This document shows, piece by piece, positions 7,422 to 10,073 of a DNA stretch of 10,073 bases; the stretch's first letter is position 1; every line of letters begins with the position of its first letter. Source of the DNA: Phoronis ovalis (Eukaryota > Phoronida > Phoronidae); contig JAOXYB010068345.1 of NCBI GenBank assembly GCA_028565635.1, positions 1-10,073 of the forward strand, given 5' to 3'. The notes beneath the pieces are model-generated. The model saw only the letters and a list, made by a program, of their open reading frames with translations. It was not told the DNA's origin and did not search any database. The position numbers and the translations under genes are program-made.

Positions 7422-7513
7422 CTGTGATCCACTGTTCAAATTCTTGCACTGTCAATGTCCAACTTTGTTACCAAAATGTAAGTCCTTCTCTTTCAGAAGT
7501 GAGAAAGAGTGAA
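7422..7513 (-). pseudogene. relic CTLD exon B inside the first intron of gene II
   Basis: In one minus-strand frame the sequence reads S-E-R-E-G-L-T-F-W, a TAA stop (7468-7470), then Q-S-W-T-L-T, V-Q-E-F-E-Q-W-I-T-G. This follows the CTLD exon-B pattern of an EG.x.W strand followed by a final W.xG. The last bases, ACAG, sit exactly where gene I exon B has ACAG|GT, but here they are followed by GC. A plausible acceptor (pyrimidine tract, ATACAG) precedes it at 7514-7516, though it enters in a different phase. A stop, a lost or weakened donor and a phase mismatch all point to a dead exon, probably an old duplicate of exon B. The match rests on a handful of residues and could be chance. Confidence 0.35.
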
Positions 7514-8504
7514 CTGTATGGGTTGAAGGAAATAGGATTTTCTCGGTAGCGTGAAAATTTATGGTTTCATTTATTCCTGCCATCTTACCTTTCACCACAT
7601 TGTCAGAGAACTTAATTAATGAAGAAAATCGTACGTATACACTCAAAACTTCATGTACAGGGTGACAAGTAATAACATGAACGATATAAGTAATAAAATA
7701 AGCAAGATAAAGTCACTTTCTTTACATTATCACAGCAGGCATTCATATAAAATTATATGGTAACAATAGTGGTGTCCTTGTCTGGGGGTGAAATTCATTG
7801 AGGCCTTTGAGGAGTAAAACGTAGTTTAAAGGCATACTTAAATTAGGGAGTACAGACGTTTTCAATTTGACACTCATGTTTTTGTTACTTGCAAAGTTAT
7901 TTTTGTGATCTATAATTACGCTGCTTTCTAGGAAAAAGTTTTCTATTGCTATGTTTCAAATCAAACCAGGAAAAAGAAATAATAAGCCTGCTGTTCAAAT
8001 CTTTATTAGTATTATGGGAAGGTTACGTTCAAGGATTTCAGTTAATTATAAAATATCCTAAACTATATTTAACTATGTGAATGAAATGGAAACATGTAAT
8101 AGAATATGTCTACAACAGCAAATAACAATAAATTACAAAATATGCATTTCCATATAGCAAGCATAGCTCTCGTACATATATAGTATCACTAATTTTAAAT
8201 TTTTTCTTTCTGAGTGAATTTTTTGTACTTCTTCCATGGAAGAATTACCCAGTAATTCATTGGTTATTGACACTATTTCAAAGATGAAGCCATTTCTGTA
8301 TAACTTATAAAACAAAACACAAAGTTTGTTCCTGAATTCTGTTTTTGATTGGCGTTTAGATATTACTCAAACGTTATCTTTATTTTACGGAACGTTTATT
8401 AGCCTCCACAATCAAGGCCATAAAAATAGCATGCTAGTATTTACTCAACTATTACAAGAACTAAATAAAATTGATATGATTTTTATCTAATTTTTTTATC
8501 ATAG

Positions 8505-8842
8505 TTTTGACACCAATCAAATTGCAGCTTACAATAATATGTGGACTGAGCGGGTAGGTCGAACACACACATGCTGTGCTGCCAGAGTTTATGTATAGTT
8601 CGCAAAGCAAAAAGCAAGCTCCCTGGCGATACCTATTCAGAATCAGTCATACTGGTAGAATAAACATGGTAGGCGACGATGGATCACGCAGAGAGAAAGG
8701 CTTATCTCGCTTGGCAAAAGATTAATGATGTAATTATTTCGTTCTTGTTAAATTGAAGGAATATAACAAAAATTGACTATGGTCAAGCCCAGACTTCAGT
8801 TGAGAAGGTGCAGAACACTAAAGGATGAATTTGTTTAGACTG
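8505..8842. mobile_element. R1b: one-ended R1 copy, inverted relative to R1a
   Basis: On the plus strand it matches the reverse of the left half of R1a almost throughout. Shared blocks include GACACCAATC, GAGCGGGTAG/AAGCGGGTAG, GCAAAAAGCA, GACGATGGATCAC, AACAAAAATTGACTATGG and the terminus ending AGACTG. It has no copy of the nested MITE and lacks the second inverted arm. It lies in intron A-B of gene II and shows the pre-insertion state of the R1 arm. Confidence 0.8.
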
Positions 8843-9103
8843 GGTATATAGTATTTAGGCTAGTTCTTGTAACACATGCAATTCTAGTCTAATTGTAGAA
8901 ATAAATAAGCTACAATGTAGGCCCGGGTACTGATGGTTAAGTTATTCCATTATACAATGTACATGTAAGTACTCATCTAGATGCAGATAGTAGGGCAGCT
9001 TAAAATTTGTCGCAGGAAAATAGCAAAGATAGTATATCAATACTAGTTATACATTTTTGCCAAAACAATGAGACAAGCTTACGATTAAGTTAGTTCTCTT
9101 TTC

Positions 9104-9425
9104 CTTTCTTTTTTGTGATCTAGGTCAAAGTGAAAGTGGCTAGCTGGTATAATACTGAGGCAGACAGATTTCATATTTTTTCAGTTGTAGTTTAAATCAG
9201 ACGTGCTCTAAACTGGACCCACTTATTCTCTGGAAGTTAACTAAGTAATCCTAAACTAATAATAGAAAATAACGAAAATATAGTGCAACCATTATAAGTA
9301 CGAATCTAACAGGAAATGTAGGTCAGTTTCAAATTTAGCATAACTACTATAAGTTTATTTGTAAATAAAACTACAGAGTTTATGTATTCTACTAGCCACT
9401 TTCACTTTGTTCTAAATAAAAAAGA
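9104..9425. mobile_element. short inverted-repeat element in gene II intron A-B
   Basis: CAAAGTGAAAGTGGCTAG (9126-9143) is matched by its exact reverse complement at 9392-9409. Similarity continues outward through a T-rich run (TCTTTTTT) and inward through CTCTGTAG/GAGGCAGACAG-like bases, giving arms of about 55 bp. The ~230 bp between is AT-rich with no frame. Size and layout suggest a MITE; no target duplication was identified. Confidence 0.5.
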
Positions 9426-9567
9426 TATATTTAGACAAACACTGGTATAATCTATTTAAACAGTGAACATTATTAAAATTATACTGCTAGTGAAAACAGG
9501 TGCGTATTCATCGTCACTTTTTCTAAAAACATGTAGATGTGAACATTTTAAAAACACACATTATTAC

Positions 9568-9747
9568 CTTCTAAAACATCTATAAAATGATCCTTGATAA
9601 AGTTGTGTTCGTCATCGTTTCTGATTTCGAGCAGGTTCATATCAAAACTTCTACAAAGCGAATTTGCTTCAAGCCAAGTAACTCTTCGATAACCTTTAGA
9701 GGCGACACACTTCTCGCTATCCCCAAATCTTGTGGTACCTGTACATT
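9568..9747 (-). CDS. C-type lectin-like gene II, exon A (N-terminal third of the CTLD)
   Basis: The minus strand encodes the start of a C-type lectin-like fold. After the acceptor (TTACAG) come Cys-Thr-Gly, a second Cys after 'DSEK', then 'RVTWLEANSLC', 'NLLEI' and 'DDEHNFI'. This is the family's C...C...TW..A...C...L..I...E..F pattern, covering helix 1 and the start of helix 2. The first two cysteines mark a long-form CTLD, and the Cys of 'NSLC' normally pairs with the last Cys of the domain (exon C). The exon is 180 nt: two bases complete a codon, then 59 codons, then one base before the donor AAG|GTAATA, so both borders are phase 1. It reads into exon B at 6650-6799 across a 2.77-kb intron. 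No signal peptide is present, so an upstream exon is expected outside the window. Sugar binding cannot be judged from this part. Borders are inferred by eye. Confidence 0.86.
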
Positions 9748-9787
9748 CTGTAAGACATTTTTTTCTATGTAACGTTGTGTCAATTAA

Positions 9788-10073
9788 CCCTTTTCCTCCC
9801 AGGTGACGATATATCGGCAGTACTTCAACATATTCTAATTAAATGAAAATAATCCTTTTGCATAAAACACGTTCGTGCTATGTAATTTTGAACGTTTCCT
9901 GGTTTGTGCTACCATCTAGCAAAGTTCATAGATGTCATCTCCCCTGAACGCGCACATGTTACAGCTAAGCGCCTTTCTGTTTATTTGAAGTGCAGACTAA
10001 AGTGTGCTGGAAAATATTTCAATTATTATCGACACGAACGTATGCCAAGTTTAATGATTCGGACAGTGCAGTA
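9788..10073 (+). mobile_element. R2b: second piggyBac-like element, cut by the window edge
   Basis: Starts right after TTAA (9784-9787) with CCCTTTTCCTCCCAGGTGAC and GATATATCGGCAGTACTT, and stays alignable to the reverse of R2a to the end of the window. Only one end is visible and there is no coding frame. It lies 40 bp beyond exon A of gene II, upstream in the gene's direction. It is inverted relative to R2a. Confidence 0.65.

Larger units (their letters stand above)
6800..9567 (-). other. intron of CTLD gene II between exons A and B (2.77 kb)
   Basis: Bounded by GTAATA (9567) and CTTTCAG (6800). It holds R1d, the CpG-rich patch, the relic exon B, R1b and the 9104-9425 inverted-repeat element. 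The stretches 6810-7215, 7650-8500 and 8845-9100 are AT-rich with nothing recognised. Confidence 0.7.

Noticed and set aside
7219-7455. 78-codon minus-strand frame as a real protein
   Set aside because: Most of it covers the CpG-rich repeat patch and the R1d terminus; only its first few codons overlap the relic exon B.
8133-8315. 60-codon minus-strand frame
   Set aside because: AT-driven composition, no splice or domain signals, in the middle of an intron.

Overview
This is an AT-rich animal genomic window. It has no bacterial-style gene packing. What it holds are small exons with GT-AG borders, kilobase introns and many short non-autonomous transposable elements. The only protein family I can recognise is the C-type lectin-like domain (CTLD), always on the minus strand. 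Lectin-gene families of this kind are common in marine invertebrates (molluscs, brachiopods, echinoderms, lancelets, cnidarians), but the sequence alone does not fix the taxon.

CTLD gene II reads from the right edge leftwards. Exon A is 9568-9747, exon B 6650-6799 and exon C 3231-3397. All internal junctions are phase 1, and the three exons together give one complete long-form CTLD of about 164 residues with six cysteines. Its signal-peptide exon should lie beyond the right edge. CTLD gene I follows in tandem. It has a possible short signal-peptide exon (2609-2693), exon A (2319-2489) and exon B (1646-1780), with borders at the same places in the domain and the same phase. Its last exon was not found intact; a weak broken candidate sits at 318-417. 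A broken extra copy of exon B (7422-7513) lies inside the first intron of gene II.

The introns are full of repeats. Family R1 has ~80-bp terminal inverted repeats. R1a (653-1577) is split by a 430-bp element (691-1120) with terminal inverted repeats and an 8-bp target duplication. R1b (8505-8842), R1c (565-641) and R1d (7220-7260) are fragments. Family R2 has TTAA-flanked, piggyBac-like ends (3678-3961 and 9788-10073, in opposite orientation). A long inverted repeat with ~225-bp arms occupies 4551-5366, and a smaller inverted-repeat element lies at 9104-9425. A CpG-rich degenerate repeat patch sits at 7261-7415.

Overall the window is part of a tandem CTLD gene cluster, probably secreted recognition proteins, whose introns have grown and been rearranged by MITE-type elements. 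I see no operon, CRISPR array, rRNA or tRNA gene.
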